A stretch of DNA of 64,000 nucleotides from Sphingomonas aliaeris (GCF_016743815.1 NZ_CP061035.1:1490501-1554500); one strand, 5' to 3'. Positions 39,961 through 49,610 are shown, counted from the stretch's first letter. Notes: a model not told the origin generated them from the sequence alone. Numbers and translations are program-made.

Positions 39961-40012
39961 GCGGGCGGCAAAAGTTGACCCGAAGCGGCCCCACCCTTAC
40001 CTCCTGTCGATA

Positions 40013-40747
40013 ATGACTCCACATCTCGACACCCCGGAAAGCCCGTCCTCGATCGTTCTGGTCGAGGATGATCCCGCGCTGCGCACGCTGACGACGCGCG
40101 CCCTGCAGCAGAACGGCTATGTCGTGCGCCCGGCCTGTTCCGCGCCGGAGATGTGGCAGGCGCTGGAGGCCGGTCCGACCGATCTCGTCCTGCTCGACAT
40201 CATGCTGCCCGGCACCAACGGTATCGACCTGTGCCGCGCGCTGCGCCAGAAAAGCGACGTCCCGATCATCTTCATCAGCGCGAAGGGCAGCGAGACGGAC
40301 CGCGTCGTCGGGCTGGAACTGGGCGCGGACGATTATATCGCCAAGCCGTTCGGCACGTCCGAACTCGTCGCCCGGGTGCGCGCTGTGCTGCGGCGTGGTG
40401 CCCTCGACCGGCGCCACGGCCGGCCGGAACAGGGCATCCTGACCTTCGACGGGTGGCAGGCGATCCTGTCGCGGCGCGAACTGCTGTCGCCATCGGGCGC
40501 GCAGGTCGAACTGACGGGGGCGGAATTCGACCTGTTGATCAGCCTGCTCGACCATGCCGGCCGCGTCATCGCGCGCGAACGGTTGATCGAACTGTCGCGC
40601 ACGCGGCTGGGCGACAGTTCAGACCGCAGCGTCGACGTGCTCGTCAGCCGCCTGCGCCGCAAGCTCAGCCATGACGGCAAGCCCGCGCCGATCGTCACGG
40701 TGCGCGGCGTCGGCTATATGTTGAACGTCGCGGTCAACCGCAGTTGA
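40013..40747 (+). CDS. OmpR-family response regulator
   Basis: This 244-aa regulator has a receiver domain (LVEDDPALRTL acidic pair, phospho-Asp in LVLLDIMLPG about residue 60, Lys in YIAKPFGTSELVARV) and a C-terminal winged-helix domain (LTGAEFDLLISLLDHAGRVIARERLIEL, SVDVLVSRLRRKL, VTVRGVGYMLN). It overlaps the histidine kinase gene by TTGA (40744-40747). The stimulus and targets are unknown. Confidence 0.92.
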   Translation: MTPHLDTPESPSSIVLVEDDPALRTLTTRALQQNGYVVRPACSAPEMWQALEAGPTDLVLLDIMLPGTNGIDLCRALRQKSDVPIIFISAKGSETDRVVGLELGADDYIAKPFGTSELVARVRAVLRRGALDRRHGRPEQGILTFDGWQAILSRRELLSPSGAQVELTGAEFDLLISLLDHAGRVIARERLIELSRTRLGDSSDRSVDVLVSRLRRKLSHDGKPAPIVTVRGVGYMLNVAVNRS

Positions 40748-42114
40748 AGCGCCTGATGCGGCCCTCGATCGGCATTGCCGGTCGGATCGTCGCCATATTG
40801 CTCCTGACGCTATTGCTCGAATTCGGGGTCAGCACCCTGCTGTACGAACGCGCGAGCCGCTTCGCCGTGCGCGAGGACGAGGCGCACCGGCTCGCCGAAC
40901 ATCTGGTCATCAGCCGCAAGCTGATCGCCGACGAACCGCCCGAGAAGCGCGCGGACGAGGCGGCCGAACTCACCACCGATCGCTATGCCCTGCGCTGGGA
41001 ACGCGCCTTGCCGCCGCCGCCGCCCATCTCGCCCTCGCTCGATAGCATGCGCGCGCAGATCCTGGCATGGGAACCCGCGCTGGAACGGTCGGACCTGCGC
41101 GTCCAGCTCGTGTCGCCGGGGCGCAATCCCTATGTCACCGGCGGGCTGAAACTGCCCGATGGCAGCTGGCTGTATTTCCGCACGATCGAACCGCTCGTCA
41201 CGGTCAACCTGGCGTTCGAACGCATCTTGCTGACCCTGATCCCCGCCATCGCGATGATGATCGTCGCCATCCTGCTCGTCCGGCGCATGCTGTTCCCGCT
41301 CAGGCGACTGGCGGCGGCGGCGGACGATTTCGGCGCGGCGAACGTGGACGAGGTGCCCGAGGCCGGGCCGGGCGACGTGCGCCGCGTCACCGCCGCGTTC
41401 AACCGCATGCAGCAACGCATCCGCCGCCTCATCTCGGATCAGACGCAGGCGCTGGCGGCGGTCGGCCACGATCTGCGCACGCCGCTTGCCCGGCTGAAGC
41501 TGCGCGCCGACGGGATCCAGGACGCAGCCCTGCGTCAGGCGATGGAAGGCGATGTCGCGGAAATGAGCGCGATGGTCGATTCGCTGCTGGCCTTCCTCGG
41601 CGGCAATGACGATCCCGAACGGCCCGTGCGCATCGATCTCGCCGTGACCGCGGAAACGATCGTGGATGCATTGTGCGATGCGGGCCATGACGTGCGGTAT
41701 GAAGGCCCCGATCATCTGGAACTGACGATCAAGCCCATGTCGCTGAAGCGCGCGATCAACAACCTCACCGGCAATGCGGTCCGATACGGCGAGAAAGTCT
41801 GGGTGCGCGTGTCGCAGGACGATGGCGACGTCACGATCGCGGTCGAGGATGACGGTCCGGGCATCCCGGAACGCGACCTGTCGCGCGTGCTGGAGCCGTT
41901 CGTAAGGCTGGACGATGCGCGCGGCCGCGATACGGTCGGCTTCGGGCTGGGCTTGCCGATCGTGGTGCGCACGCTGGAAACGATCGGTGGCCGGCTGATC
42001 TTGTCGAACCGTTCGCCGCACGGCCTGCGTGCCGCAATCCTGCTGCCACGAATGACAGACATGAATCTTTACGAACATGCCGGACCGCAGCAAAGGCCGG
42101 CAGCTATATCCTGA
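40744..42114 (+). CDS. Sensor histidine kinase, OmpR-partner type
   Basis: This inner-membrane kinase of about 456 aa has a first membrane helix at about residues 9-33, a periplasmic domain of about 120 residues, a second helix at about 160-182 (LLTLIPAIAMMIVAILLV) and a HAMP domain (RRMLFPLRRLAAAADDF). The H box is AAVGHDLRTPLARLKL, the N box NNLTGNAVRYGE and the G boxes VEDDGPGIPERDLSR and VGFGLGLPIV. The start is probably TTG 40744, overlapping the regulator stop; ATG 40756 is the alternative. Confidence 0.92.
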   Translation: MKRLMRPSIGIAGRIVAILLLTLLLEFGVSTLLYERASRFAVREDEAHRLAEHLVISRKLIADEPPEKRADEAAELTTDRYALRWERALPPPPPISPSLDSMRAQILAWEPALERSDLRVQLVSPGRNPYVTGGLKLPDGSWLYFRTIEPLVTVNLAFERILLTLIPAIAMMIVAILLVRRMLFPLRRLAAAADDFGAANVDEVPEAGPGDVRRVTAAFNRMQQRIRRLISDQTQALAAVGHDLRTPLARLKLRADGIQDAALRQAMEGDVAEMSAMVDSLLAFLGGNDDPERPVRIDLAVTAETIVDALCDAGHDVRYEGPDHLELTIKPMSLKRAINNLTGNAVRYGEKVWVRVSQDDGDVTIAVEDDGPGIPERDLSRVLEPFVRLDDARGRDTVGFGLGLPIVVRTLETIGGRLILSNRSPHGLRAAILLPRMTDMNLYEHAGPQQRPAAIS

Positions 42115-42159
42115 ATGCACAACCGCGCCACGACGCGCGGAGCATGACAGGAGACAATC

Positions 42160-42873
42160 GTGACAGACCATACAGGCGTGAATGAACTTATCGGCCGGGT
42201 GATCAGCTTCGAAAAGCAGGTTTTCCCGAACCAGAGCGCCTTGTACGCCAAGCTGGCCGGCGAGGGGCAGAGCCCCAAGGCTTTGATCATTTCCTGCGCG
42301 GATTCGCGTGTGGTGCCCGAACATCTGCTGCAGGCCGCACCGGGCGATCTGTTCGTCTGCCGCAATGCGGGCAACATCGTTCCGCCTTATTCGAACATGA
42401 CCGGGGGCGTGTCCTCGACGGTCGAATATGCCGTCATGGCGCTGGGCGTCAGCGACATCATCATCTGCGGTCATTCGGACTGCGGCGCGATGAAGGCGCT
42501 GATGAATCCGGACATGCTGGCGAACATGCCGAACGTCGCCGCCTGGCTGAAGCACAGCGCCGCCGCGCGTTCGGTCGTCGATACCTGCTATCCCGATCTC
42601 CACAATGGCGATGCGGTTCGCGTCGCCAGCATGGAAAACGTCGTCGCGCAGATCGCCAATATCCGGACGCACCCGTCGGTTTCGGCGGCGATCGGTCAGG
42701 GCAAGCTGTCGCTGCACGGCTGGTTCTTCGACATCCATCACGGCGTGACGCTTGGTCTGGACGGCACCACCGGCCGCTTCGTCCCGATGGTCGAGGATCA
42801 GCCGCTGCCGGTCGCGCTGCCCGCCGGTGCGCGGCGTGCGGCCGATCTCCCCGCGCTGGAAGCCGCCGCCTAG
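42160..42873 (+). CDS. Beta-class carbonic anhydrase
   Basis: This 237-aa zinc enzyme interconverts CO2 and bicarbonate. The zinc ligands are in ISCADSRV (Cys, with the Asp-Arg dyad), and GHSDCGAMKAL (His and Cys). NAGNIVPPYSNMTGGVSSTVEYAV is also typical. The start is GTG 42160, 8 bases after CAGGAG. A rho-independent terminator follows 27 bp after the stop. Confidence 0.95.
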   Translation: MTDHTGVNELIGRVISFEKQVFPNQSALYAKLAGEGQSPKALIISCADSRVVPEHLLQAAPGDLFVCRNAGNIVPPYSNMTGGVSSTVEYAVMALGVSDIIICGHSDCGAMKALMNPDMLANMPNVAAWLKHSAAARSVVDTCYPDLHNGDAVRVASMENVVAQIANIRTHPSVSAAIGQGKLSLHGWFFDIHHGVTLGLDGTTGRFVPMVEDQPLPVALPAGARRAADLPALEAAA

Positions 42874-42900
42874 TTTCGCGGTATCGACGCAGAGGAATGG

Positions 42901-42928
42901 GGGCCGCGTTCACAGCGCGGCCCTTTTT
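42901..42928 (+). terminator. Rho-independent terminator of the carbonic anhydrase gene
   Basis: GGGCCGCG (42901-42908) pairs perfectly with CGCGGCCC (42916-42923) across a 7-nt loop. TTTTT follows at once. Confidence 0.9.
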
Positions 42929-43253
42929 CGTTCGAGCGTGTCTTTCGTGACACTTTGGCGATGAAGATCACGTGGGTGTCGCGGTCATCGCTACTTATCC
43001 ATTGAAACTATTGGAGAAACCTCAGGCGATATTTGGGAAGGCCGAAAGATCCCGGCGTCGATACCAGCCCGGATTTGAACCCCGAGTGACCCTCAGCAAT
43101 GTTTCGTTACAAAAGACGGATCGACAAAAAGGCGTTTCGAATAATTTGCAGCGGTCCGGATTGATCGTTGCCCTCCGCCAGATGTGGTCGGAAGAGGCGG
43201 TGGCGAGCCGACAGCAGGATGGAACCTCTCTCCTTTTTCTACTCGGAGGTTTC
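42929..43253. other. Intergenic region before the porin gene
   Basis: These 325 bp have no convincing gene. Positions 43071-43083 resemble a tRNA T-loop on the minus strand, but no cloverleaf can be built around it. The last 20 bp hold the porin ribosome-binding site (CGGAGG). A promoter is expected here but I cannot place it. Confidence 0.5.
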
Positions 43254-44108
43254 ATGAAAACGTCTCTCACCGCTGCCGGTTTGGCTGCCATGCTGTTTGC
43301 CACGCCGGCATTGGCGCAGGACCAGACCGATCCGCCGAAGGATCTGGTCGTTTCCGGATCCGTGGCACTCGTCACCGATTATCGCTTCCGCGGCGTTTCG
43401 CAGTCGGACAACGACCTCGCCTTGCAGGGCGGCATCACCGCGACTCACAAGAGCGGTCTCTACGCCGCGGTCTGGGCCTCGAACCTCGCGGGCTGGGGTA
43501 CGTTCGGCGGCGCCAATCTCGAACTTGATCTGGTCGGCGGCTACAAGATGCCGATCGGCGAAGGCGGTGCGCTGGACGTCGGCCTGACGTGGTACATGTA
43601 TCCGGGCGGCGCGGATAAGACCGACTTTGCCGAGCCTTATGTGAAGCTGTCCGGCACGGCCGGCCCGCTCAACCTGGTCGCCGGTGTCGCCTATGCGCCG
43701 AAGCAGCAGGCGTTGGGCAACTGGTCGTTCACCGGCGCCAATGCGCAGGCGGTGCTTGCCGGTGGCGCGTACGACAAGCCCGGCGACAAGGAAGACAATC
43801 TGTACCTCTGGGGCGACGCCAACGCCGGCATACCGAACACGCCGGTCACGCTGAAGGCGCATATCGGCTATTCGGACGGCAATCCCGGCCTCGGCCCGAA
43901 CGGCACCAGCGTCGCGCCGACCGGCAAATATTGGGACTGGATGCTCGGCGCCGATCTCGTGCTCGGTCCCGTCACCTTCGGCGCCGCCTATGTCGACACC
44001 GACATCAGCAAGGCCGACGGCGCATACCTCCAGCCGAACTTCTCCGCCGTGGACGGCAAGAGCATCTCGTCGGGCAAAGTCGTCTTCTCGGTAACCGCCG
44101 CCTTCTGA
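43254..44108 (+). CDS. TorF family putative porin
   Basis: This 284-aa outer-membrane protein has a signal peptide ending at TPALAQ (about residue 22). TorF-family features follow: LVVSGSVALVTDYRFRGVSQSDNDLALQGGITATHKSGLYAAVWASNLAG, then alternating beta strands and a final FSVTAAF with terminal Phe for BAM recognition. The cargo is unknown. ATG 43254 follows CGGAGGTTTC. A weak hairpin (44135-44153) with TTTT follows. Confidence 0.92.
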   Translation: MKTSLTAAGLAAMLFATPALAQDQTDPPKDLVVSGSVALVTDYRFRGVSQSDNDLALQGGITATHKSGLYAAVWASNLAGWGTFGGANLELDLVGGYKMPIGEGGALDVGLTWYMYPGGADKTDFAEPYVKLSGTAGPLNLVAGVAYAPKQQALGNWSFTGANAQAVLAGGAYDKPGDKEDNLYLWGDANAGIPNTPVTLKAHIGYSDGNPGLGPNGTSVAPTGKYWDWMLGADLVLGPVTFGAAYVDTDISKADGAYLQPNFSAVDGKSISSGKVVFSVTAAF

Positions 44109-44220
44109 TCCGCTGACCGTTCCCGCGTTGGCGGGACGGACGACAGGACCGTCTTTTCCCCTCTGGTTCGCCGTGAGGGGAAGGGCGGTCCTTCTCGTTT
44201 CGAAAGTTACCCTGTATCCG

Positions 44221-44808
44221 CCCGACGCGAAGGCCGGCGGTGGCATCCGCCCTCCGTTCGTTTCGAGATTCCACACAGCCGGTCCGTTTCGAGCCTCCGC
44301 ATCAGCCCGTCCGTTGTAGCTTCCCCCGACCCCCGTTCGTTTCGAGCGTAGTCGAGAAACCGGCCAGGTGGTCCGGACCTGCCGATGTCTCCCCCGTTCG
44401 TGCTGAGCTTGTCGAAGCACCTGTCCTTCACCCTGCCCTCCGACGAGCTCAGGACGAAGGGGAAGAGAATCGACGCCTCGCCGGGCACACCGGCCCCCCA
44501 ATCTTTCCCCGCTCTCACCGTTCGGTTCTGCTCTCACCGTTCATTTCGAGCGTAGTCGAGAAACCGGCCCCGTGGTCCGCAACCCGTGGCTCGTCCGCCC
44601 GCGTCCCCCATCCCCCCCGGCCAGAGACCAAATACCGGACATCCCCCCGTCACCCCGGACTTGTTCCGGGGTCCACCGGGCAGCAAGCGGATCGCTGACA
44701 GGCTCAAAGCGATGAAGTCGGTGTACCGTGGACCCCGGAACAAGTCCGGGGTGACGAATGATGGCAGGGTCGGAAAACCAGTTCCTCGACTTCGCTCGAA
44801 ACGAACGG
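44221..44808. repeat. Array of nested palindromic repeats
   Basis: About 590 non-coding bp hold at least three REP-like families. One is CGTTCGTTTCGAGCGTAG + GTCGAGAAACCGG at 44333-44363, a near copy at 44538-44567, and the reverse arm at 44779-44808. A second is CGTTCGTGCTGAGCTTGTCG with its partner GAGCTCAGGACGAAGG (44394-44461). The third is an inverted pair GTCACCCCGGACTTGTTCCG (from 44649) and its complement ending at 44756. No coding character is seen in 44,109-44,888. Confidence 0.8.
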
Positions 44809-44888
44809 ACGGGCAGGGGGCGCGAAGCAAACCCGCATCGGCCAAGCGCAAGACCCCTTGATCATCCCGCCACACCTTAAACCCGCCC

Positions 44889-46340
44889 TCAGGCAGCGTC
44901 CGCAGGTTGGGTCGTCCAGCCAAGCCGCGGGATCGTGATCGAACGTTTGCCCGACAGGTCCACACGGGTAACGAACATGTTCCGTCCCTCGATATAGCTC
45001 ATCACGCGCCGCGCCCGGCCGAGTGAACTCGTGCCGTAGATCCGGGCGACGTCCTCGTCCGACGGACACGGCTCGCCTTCGCGCGCCGCCCGCGCGATCA
45101 GCAGGAACGCGCCGAGCATATCGTCGGGAAGATCGTGCGCCGCGTCGATCACCGGCGCCCATTCGTCCTCCAGCCCTTCCAATATCCCCGCGCGCGCGGC
45201 GGCGAGCCGACGGGAGAATGCGGACAGGTCGAGCGGTGGACGCGTGACGCCCGCCATCCGGCACCGGACCTGGAAATCCTGGAACAGCACGGCGGCGGGG
45301 CGCGTCGCGGATTCGGGGTCCTCGACGATCGCGCGCAACACGTCGGTGATGACGGGCGCGGGATCGATCTCCGGGAGTTCGGGGCGCGCGCGCTCCGGCG
45401 GCGTGTCCTCGCGATCCAGATCCTGCATCACGCGGTCCGCCGCGACCGGGCGCGGGGCAGCGGCAGGCATGATGAATTGCGGTTGCTCGACCTCCGCGAA
45501 CAGCATCTCCTGCATGTCGCGCCCGCCCTGTTGCGGCAACGGCACCAGCACCGGGCTGCTGCTGCGAGCGGAGGTTTGGACCGAACCGATGCGGATCGCC
45601 ACCGGCCGCCGCGAAACCGCCGGACCGAGCGCGAGGAACGTCCCGCGCGCCAGATCGCGAATCGCCTCCGCCTGCCGCCGTTCCATGCCGAGCAGATCGG
45701 CCGCGCGCGCCATGTCGATATCCAGGAACGTGCGTCCCATCAGGAAGTTGGAGGCTTCCGCCGCAACGTTCTTTGCGAGTTTGGCGAGACGCTGGGTCGC
45801 GATCACCCCGGCCAGCCCGCGCTTGCGCCCGCGGCACATCAGGTTCGTCATCGCGGCCAGGGACGCCTTGCGCACGTCTTCGGCGACATCGCCCGCGACG
45901 GACGGCGCGAAGACCTGGGCCTCGTCGACGACGACCAGCGCCGGATACCAATGCTCGCGCGGGGCATCGAACAGCGCGCCCAGGAACGCCGCGGCACAAC
46001 GCATCTGCCCCTCCGCATCCAACCCTTCCAGATCGAGCACGACCGACGCCCGCGCTTCCCGGCAGCGTTGCGCGAAGCGGACGATCTCGTTCGCCGAATA
46101 GTTCACAGCTTCTACGACGACATGGCCGTAAGGGCCTGCGAGGGTTACGAAATCGCCCTCGGGATCGATGATGATCTGCTGCACGTGGCCCGCGCTGCGT
46201 TCCAGCAGGCGACGCAGCAGGTGCGACTTGCCGGAGCCCGAATTTCCCTGGACGAGCAGGCGCGTCGCCAGCAACTCCTCGAGGTCCATGGATACGGAGG
46301 CGCCCCCCGAATCCATCCCCATGTCCACGCGCACCGTCAT
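44889..46340 (-). CDS. HerA/DUF87-type ATP-binding protein
   Basis: This 483-aa P-loop ATPase resembles the HerA/VirB4-like DUF87 group. Walker A is QGNSGSGKSHLLRRLL (about residues 31-46), a HerA-type IIDPEGDFVTLAGPYGHV follows, and Walker B is LVVVDEAQVFAP. RGRKRGLAGVIATQRLAKLAKNV is the sensor region. The C-terminal third is unlike HerA and ends in a winged-helix-like part. ATG 46340 is chosen; the longer frame to 46481 adds 47 unlike residues. No NurA partner is nearby, so a role in DNA processing is unproven. Confidence 0.85.
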   Translation of the reverse strand: MTVRVDMGMDSGGASVSMDLEELLATRLLVQGNSGSGKSHLLRRLLERSAGHVQQIIIDPEGDFVTLAGPYGHVVVEAVNYSANEIVRFAQRCREARASVVLDLEGLDAEGQMRCAAAFLGALFDAPREHWYPALVVVDEAQVFAPSVAGDVAEDVRKASLAAMTNLMCRGRKRGLAGVIATQRLAKLAKNVAAEASNFLMGRTFLDIDMARAADLLGMERRQAEAIRDLARGTFLALGPAVSRRPVAIRIGSVQTSARSSSPVLVPLPQQGGRDMQEMLFAEVEQPQFIMPAAAPRPVAADRVMQDLDREDTPPERARPELPEIDPAPVITDVLRAIVEDPESATRPAAVLFQDFQVRCRMAGVTRPPLDLSAFSRRLAAARAGILEGLEDEWAPVIDAAHDLPDDMLGAFLLIARAAREGEPCPSDEDVARIYGTSSLGRARRVMSYIEGRNMFVTRVDLSGKRSITIPRLGWTTQPADAA

Positions 46341-46527
46341 GCGCGACCGTGTGGCCGATGGGGGGCGGGCAGGGGCAAGGGTTAACGCGCTCGTCGGGCC
46401 GAAATGCTGTGGGTGGCCGGTCGGGGCCGGTCCTGCGATCTCTGCGCGTACACTGTCCCGCGTTAGGACTTTGATAACCATGATTTGCCTGTGGCCGGAA
46501 CCGTTAAAAGCGCGTTAACTCGTCGCC

Positions 46528-46695
46528 ATGCCAAGCCAGACTCTCCGCTCCGACCGCGCGCCCCGCCACCCGCTCCGCGCCCGCCTGATCGCCCCCCCGC
46601 GCGCCCGCGCCGCCAATCCGGACGACAGCGACCTGAAGCTCTTCGCCCTCAGCTTCACCGCCTTCTTCATCTGTATCTACACACTCATCTTCTGA
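46528..46695 (+). CDS. Small membrane protein, 55 aa
   Basis: ATG 46528 to TGA 46695 encodes a basic N-terminus (MPSQTLRSDRAPRHPLRARL) and a C-terminal hydrophobic segment (LFALSFTAFFICIYTLIF) that runs to the end. This is a typical small single-span protein. It is divergent from the HerA-like gene and convergent with the MFS gene. The family is not recognised, and an accidental frame cannot be ruled out. Confidence 0.5.
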   Translation: MPSQTLRSDRAPRHPLRARLIAPPRARAANPDDSDLKLFALSFTAFFICIYTLIF

Positions 46696-46702
46696 GTCTT
46701 CT

Positions 46703-47991
46703 TCAGTCACAAGCCCGATGCAGCTTCTGCGCTAGCCACGCTGCGACGAGACACATTGCGGCGACCAGCAGGAGCATGTTCTCCGGCGTGACGCCCAGCG
46801 ACGAGATGAAGATCACCGCGACCGCGCCGATCGTCATCGCCGCGCAGTTCACGACATTGTTCGCCGCAACGGTCCGCGCCGTCTGGTCCTTGGTCACGGT
46901 GGTCGTCAGGAACGCATAAAGCGGCACGACGAACATGCCCCCGGTCACCGCGATCGCCAGCAGGCTAAGCATCAGCGGGATCGCCAGCGGCTCCGCGATG
47001 AAGTCCTTCCAGTCGTAGAAATGCCCCGCCGCGGCGGGCGTCCAGGCGCGCACCAGGGTCGAAAAGATCACGACGCATACGCCCATCGCGATCACTGACA
47101 CGGGGCCGTATTTGGCGGAAATGTTGCCCTTCAGCAGCGTGTTGATGACGACCGATCCGATCGCGATGCCGACCGAAAGCGTCGCGGTGAAAAGGCTCGC
47201 GACCTCCTGCGTGGTCGTCAGCAGATTTTTCACCAGTGGCGGGAAGATGATGATCAGCACCGCGCCGATCGTCCAGAAGAAGCTGATCGAGCAGATCGCC
47301 AGGAACAGCCGCGGGATGTGCATCGTCTGGTTGATCAGCCGCCAGGACGAGGTGAAAGGATTCCAGTTGATCTGAAGCACCGCGCCCTCGCGCGGGGCGG
47401 GGGCACTTCGCGCCCGCTGAACCAACCGATCGCCGCGACGATGAGTACCCCCACTGCCGCTGCCTCGATCGAGATGTAGCCGGCGAGGATCGTCCCCATC
47501 AGGATCGCGATATAGGTACCGGCCTCGACAAGGCCGGTGCCGCCCAGCACGTTGGGCCCGTCCAGATGTTGCGGCAGAATGGCGTATTTGATCGGCCCGA
47601 GAAATGTCGAATGCATGCCGAGCAGGAAGATCGTGCCGAGCATCAGAACGATACCCGTTTGGGTATATCCCGATTTCGCCATCAGCAGCCCGGCCGCGCC
47701 CACCAGCATGATGAAGATTTCCGCCGTCTTGACGATGCGGATGATCCTCGCCTTGTCGTGCGTATCGGCAAGCTGTCCGGCCAGTCCGGAAAAGAGGATG
47801 AACGGCAGCGTCGACAGGCCGGTCGCCAGTGCGTTGAACCCCTGTTCCGCCTTGGCGTCCTGAAAGATGCTGTAGGTGGCGAACAGCACCATCGCCTGCT
47901 TGAACAGATTGTCGTTGAACGCGCCCAGGAACTGGGTGGTGAACAATGGCAGGAACCGGCGCTCTTTGAGTAGGCCGAGCGCGTTGAGCAT
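46703..47991 (-). pseudogene. MFS transporter, lysophospholipid transporter LplT-like, frameshifted
   Basis: The N-terminal half (MLNALGLLKERRFLPLFTTQFLGAFNDNLFKQAMVLF, from ATG 47991) and the C-terminal half (INWNPFTSSWRLINQTMHIPRLFLAICSISFFWTIG...) together give one 12-helix MFS protein of about 430 aa like LplT. In the family this carries lysophospholipids inwards for re-acylation. The halves are in different frames, split at the G5 run 47399-47403, where one base is missing: with it the reading is REVPPAPREGAVLQ. The acyltransferase partner is not fused. Confidence 0.8.
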
Positions 47992-48246
47992 AGTCGAAAA
48001 TGGCCCCGGAAGTGGCAAAAGCGTGGCGGGGACATAGCCGAGCGCCCGTGCGTGCGGCAACTGCTTATCCTATTTAAGCTTTGGGCACCCCGGTTGGTCG
48101 CGAAGGGCCGTGGCATCTTCGGATACGACCGGAGGTGCAACCAACACACCAGCGCTCGTCTTTGACGTCGATCAGCCGCGTCCGGTTCAAGCGGTGTCCG
48201 CCGCGTCGGGCTTTCGCATGTCGGAGCAGGCGTCTAGAGCAACGGT

Positions 48247-48813
48247 ATGTGGACGTTGCCTAATGTTTTGACCCTATCGCGAATCGTCGCGGTGCCGTTG
48301 CTGGCGGCCTTGCTGTGGTGGCCAAGCTGGGCCGACGGCTATCTGTTCGGGTTCGTCCTGTACTGCGCGATGGGCATTACGGACTATTTCGACGGTTATC
48401 TCGCACGGGCGCAGGGCGCGGTGTCGAAGCTCGGCGTGTTTCTGGACCCGATCGCCGACAAGATCATGGTCGCGGCGGTCATCCTCCTGCTGGTCGGCAC
48501 GCGTGACAGTGAGCCGGCGTTGATCCCCGGCATCCACCAGATTGCGGCGTTGGTCATCCTGTTGCGGGAGATCGCGGTGTCGGGCTTGCGGGAGTTCCTG
48601 GCGCAATTGTCCGTGTCCGTCCCGGTCTCCAAACTCGCCAAATGGAAGACGACGTTGCAGCTCGTCGCACTGGGGGGATTGATCCTCGCAGGCGGGCTCC
48701 CCGCATTCCCCATGCTCCACGATGTCGCACTGGTGGCTTTGTGGGGTGCGGCGATCCTGACTCTCATCACCGGCTGGGATTACCTGCGCGTCGGTGTGAA
48801 GCACATGGACTAA
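48247..48813 (+). CDS. pgsA: CDP-diacylglycerol-glycerol-3-phosphate 3-phosphatidyltransferase
   Basis: PgsA makes phosphatidylglycerol phosphate at the inner membrane. The 188-aa protein starts with the amphipathic MWTLPNVLTLSRIVAVPLL and has the CDP-alcohol phosphotransferase motif DYFDGYLARAQGAVSKLGVFLDPIADK (about residues 46-72) with all Asp residues, plus about five membrane helices. It is 8 bp ahead of moaD. Confidence 0.95.
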   Translation: MWTLPNVLTLSRIVAVPLLAALLWWPSWADGYLFGFVLYCAMGITDYFDGYLARAQGAVSKLGVFLDPIADKIMVAAVILLLVGTRDSEPALIPGIHQIAALVILLREIAVSGLREFLAQLSVSVPVSKLAKWKTTLQLVALGGLILAGGLPAFPMLHDVALVALWGAAILTLITGWDYLRVGVKHMD

Positions 48814-48821
48814 ACCGCACG

Positions 48822-49100
48822 ATGGCGATCGAGATGCTGTATTTCGCCTGGGTTCGCGAGCGTGTCGGCGCCGGGCAGGAGCAAGTCGATCCCCCGGCGG
48901 AGGTCCGCACGGTGTCCGACCTGATCGACTGGCTGAGCGCGACGAGCGAGCGCCACGCGCACGCTTTCGCTGATCGTGGGCGGTTGCGCGCGGCGGTGGA
49001 TCAGGTGTTCGTCGGGCTCGATACCCCGCTCGGACAGGCACGCGAGATTGCGATCTTCCCCCGGTCACCGGCGGATGATCCGCATCTTCGTCAATGGTGA
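48822..49100 (+). CDS. moaD: Molybdopterin synthase small subunit MoaD, C-terminus altered by a frameshift
   Basis: MoaD carries sulfur as a C-terminal thiocarboxylate for molybdopterin synthesis. The ubiquitin-like body (MLYFAWVRERVGAGQEQVDPP, VSDLIDWLSA, VFVGLDTPL) is intact. The sequenced C-terminus reads EIAIFPRSPADDPHLRQW and lacks Gly-Gly. One missing C in the run 49058-49062 explains this: restored, it reads IFPPVTGG and ends at 49078 with TGA overlapping the moaE ATG. I think the restored form is the real gene. Confidence 0.88.
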   Translation: MAIEMLYFAWVRERVGAGQEQVDPPAEVRTVSDLIDWLSATSERHAHAFADRGRLRAAVDQVFVGLDTPLGQAREIAIFPRSPADDPHLRQW

Positions 49101-49524
49101 CGTGATCGACACGGCAATCGAATTGACGGCGTTGGAACGAGACGGGGTCGGCGCGGTGGCGAGCTTCACCGGACTGGTGCGCGCAGACGACGGCGTCGGG
49201 TCGCTCGAACTGGAACATTATCCCGGCGCGACCGAGGCGGCGTTGAACGCGCTGGCCGAGACCGCTGTCGCGCGCTGGCACCTGTTCTCCGCAACGATCG
49301 TACACCGGGTTGGCGTGATGCGGCCGGGTGAACGGATCGTCTTCGTCGGCGTATCGGCCGCGCACCGATCGGCGGCACTGGAGGCATGCGCGTTCCTGAT
49401 CGATCGCCTGAAGACGGACGCGCCGTTCTGGAAGCGGGAGACTCGCCACGACAAGGCGACATGGGTCGAACCGCGCGAGACCGACGATGCCGCCTCGGCG
49501 CGGTGGAGCGACCTTCCCGCATAA
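49075..49524 (+). CDS. moaE: Molybdopterin synthase catalytic subunit MoaE
   Basis: MoaE is the large subunit that puts two sulfurs into precursor Z. The 149-aa protein has GVGAVASFTGLVRADDG, LELEHYPGATEAAL, VHRVGVMRPGERIVFVGVSAAHRSAALEACAFLIDRLKTDAPFWKRE with the catalytic Lys residues, and a C-terminal ATWVEP-type end. ATG 49075 overlaps the restored moaD stop. Confidence 0.95.
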   Translation: MIRIFVNGDVIDTAIELTALERDGVGAVASFTGLVRADDGVGSLELEHYPGATEAALNALAETAVARWHLFSATIVHRVGVMRPGERIVFVGVSAAHRSAALEACAFLIDRLKTDAPFWKRETRHDKATWVEPRETDDAASARWSDLPA

Positions 49525-49528
49525 AGAA

Positions 49529-49558
49529 CCGCCGCCCCGGTCAGGTCCGGGACGGCGG
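49529..49558. terminator. Hairpin between convergent moaE and fasciclin genes
   Basis: CCGCCGCCCCGG (49529-49540) pairs with CCGGGACGGCGG (49547-49558) with one mismatch. There is no T tract; it probably slows polymerase from both sides. Confidence 0.5.
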
Positions 49559-49610
49559 CAGCTTCATCTCTTGCGGACATCGCGGGAATGCCGCGATGCC
49601 CGTCATACGA

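Noticed and set aside
43071..43083. Minus-strand GGGGTTCAAATCC resembles a tRNA T-loop
   Set aside because: The flanking bases do not form a 5-bp T stem, no acceptor stem or anticodon arm can be built, and there is no CCA. It is probably chance, at most a tRNA fragment.
44221..44808. CRISPR array
   Set aside because: The repeats are palindromic, of several families, in both orientations and irregularly spaced. There are no regular spacers and no cas genes.
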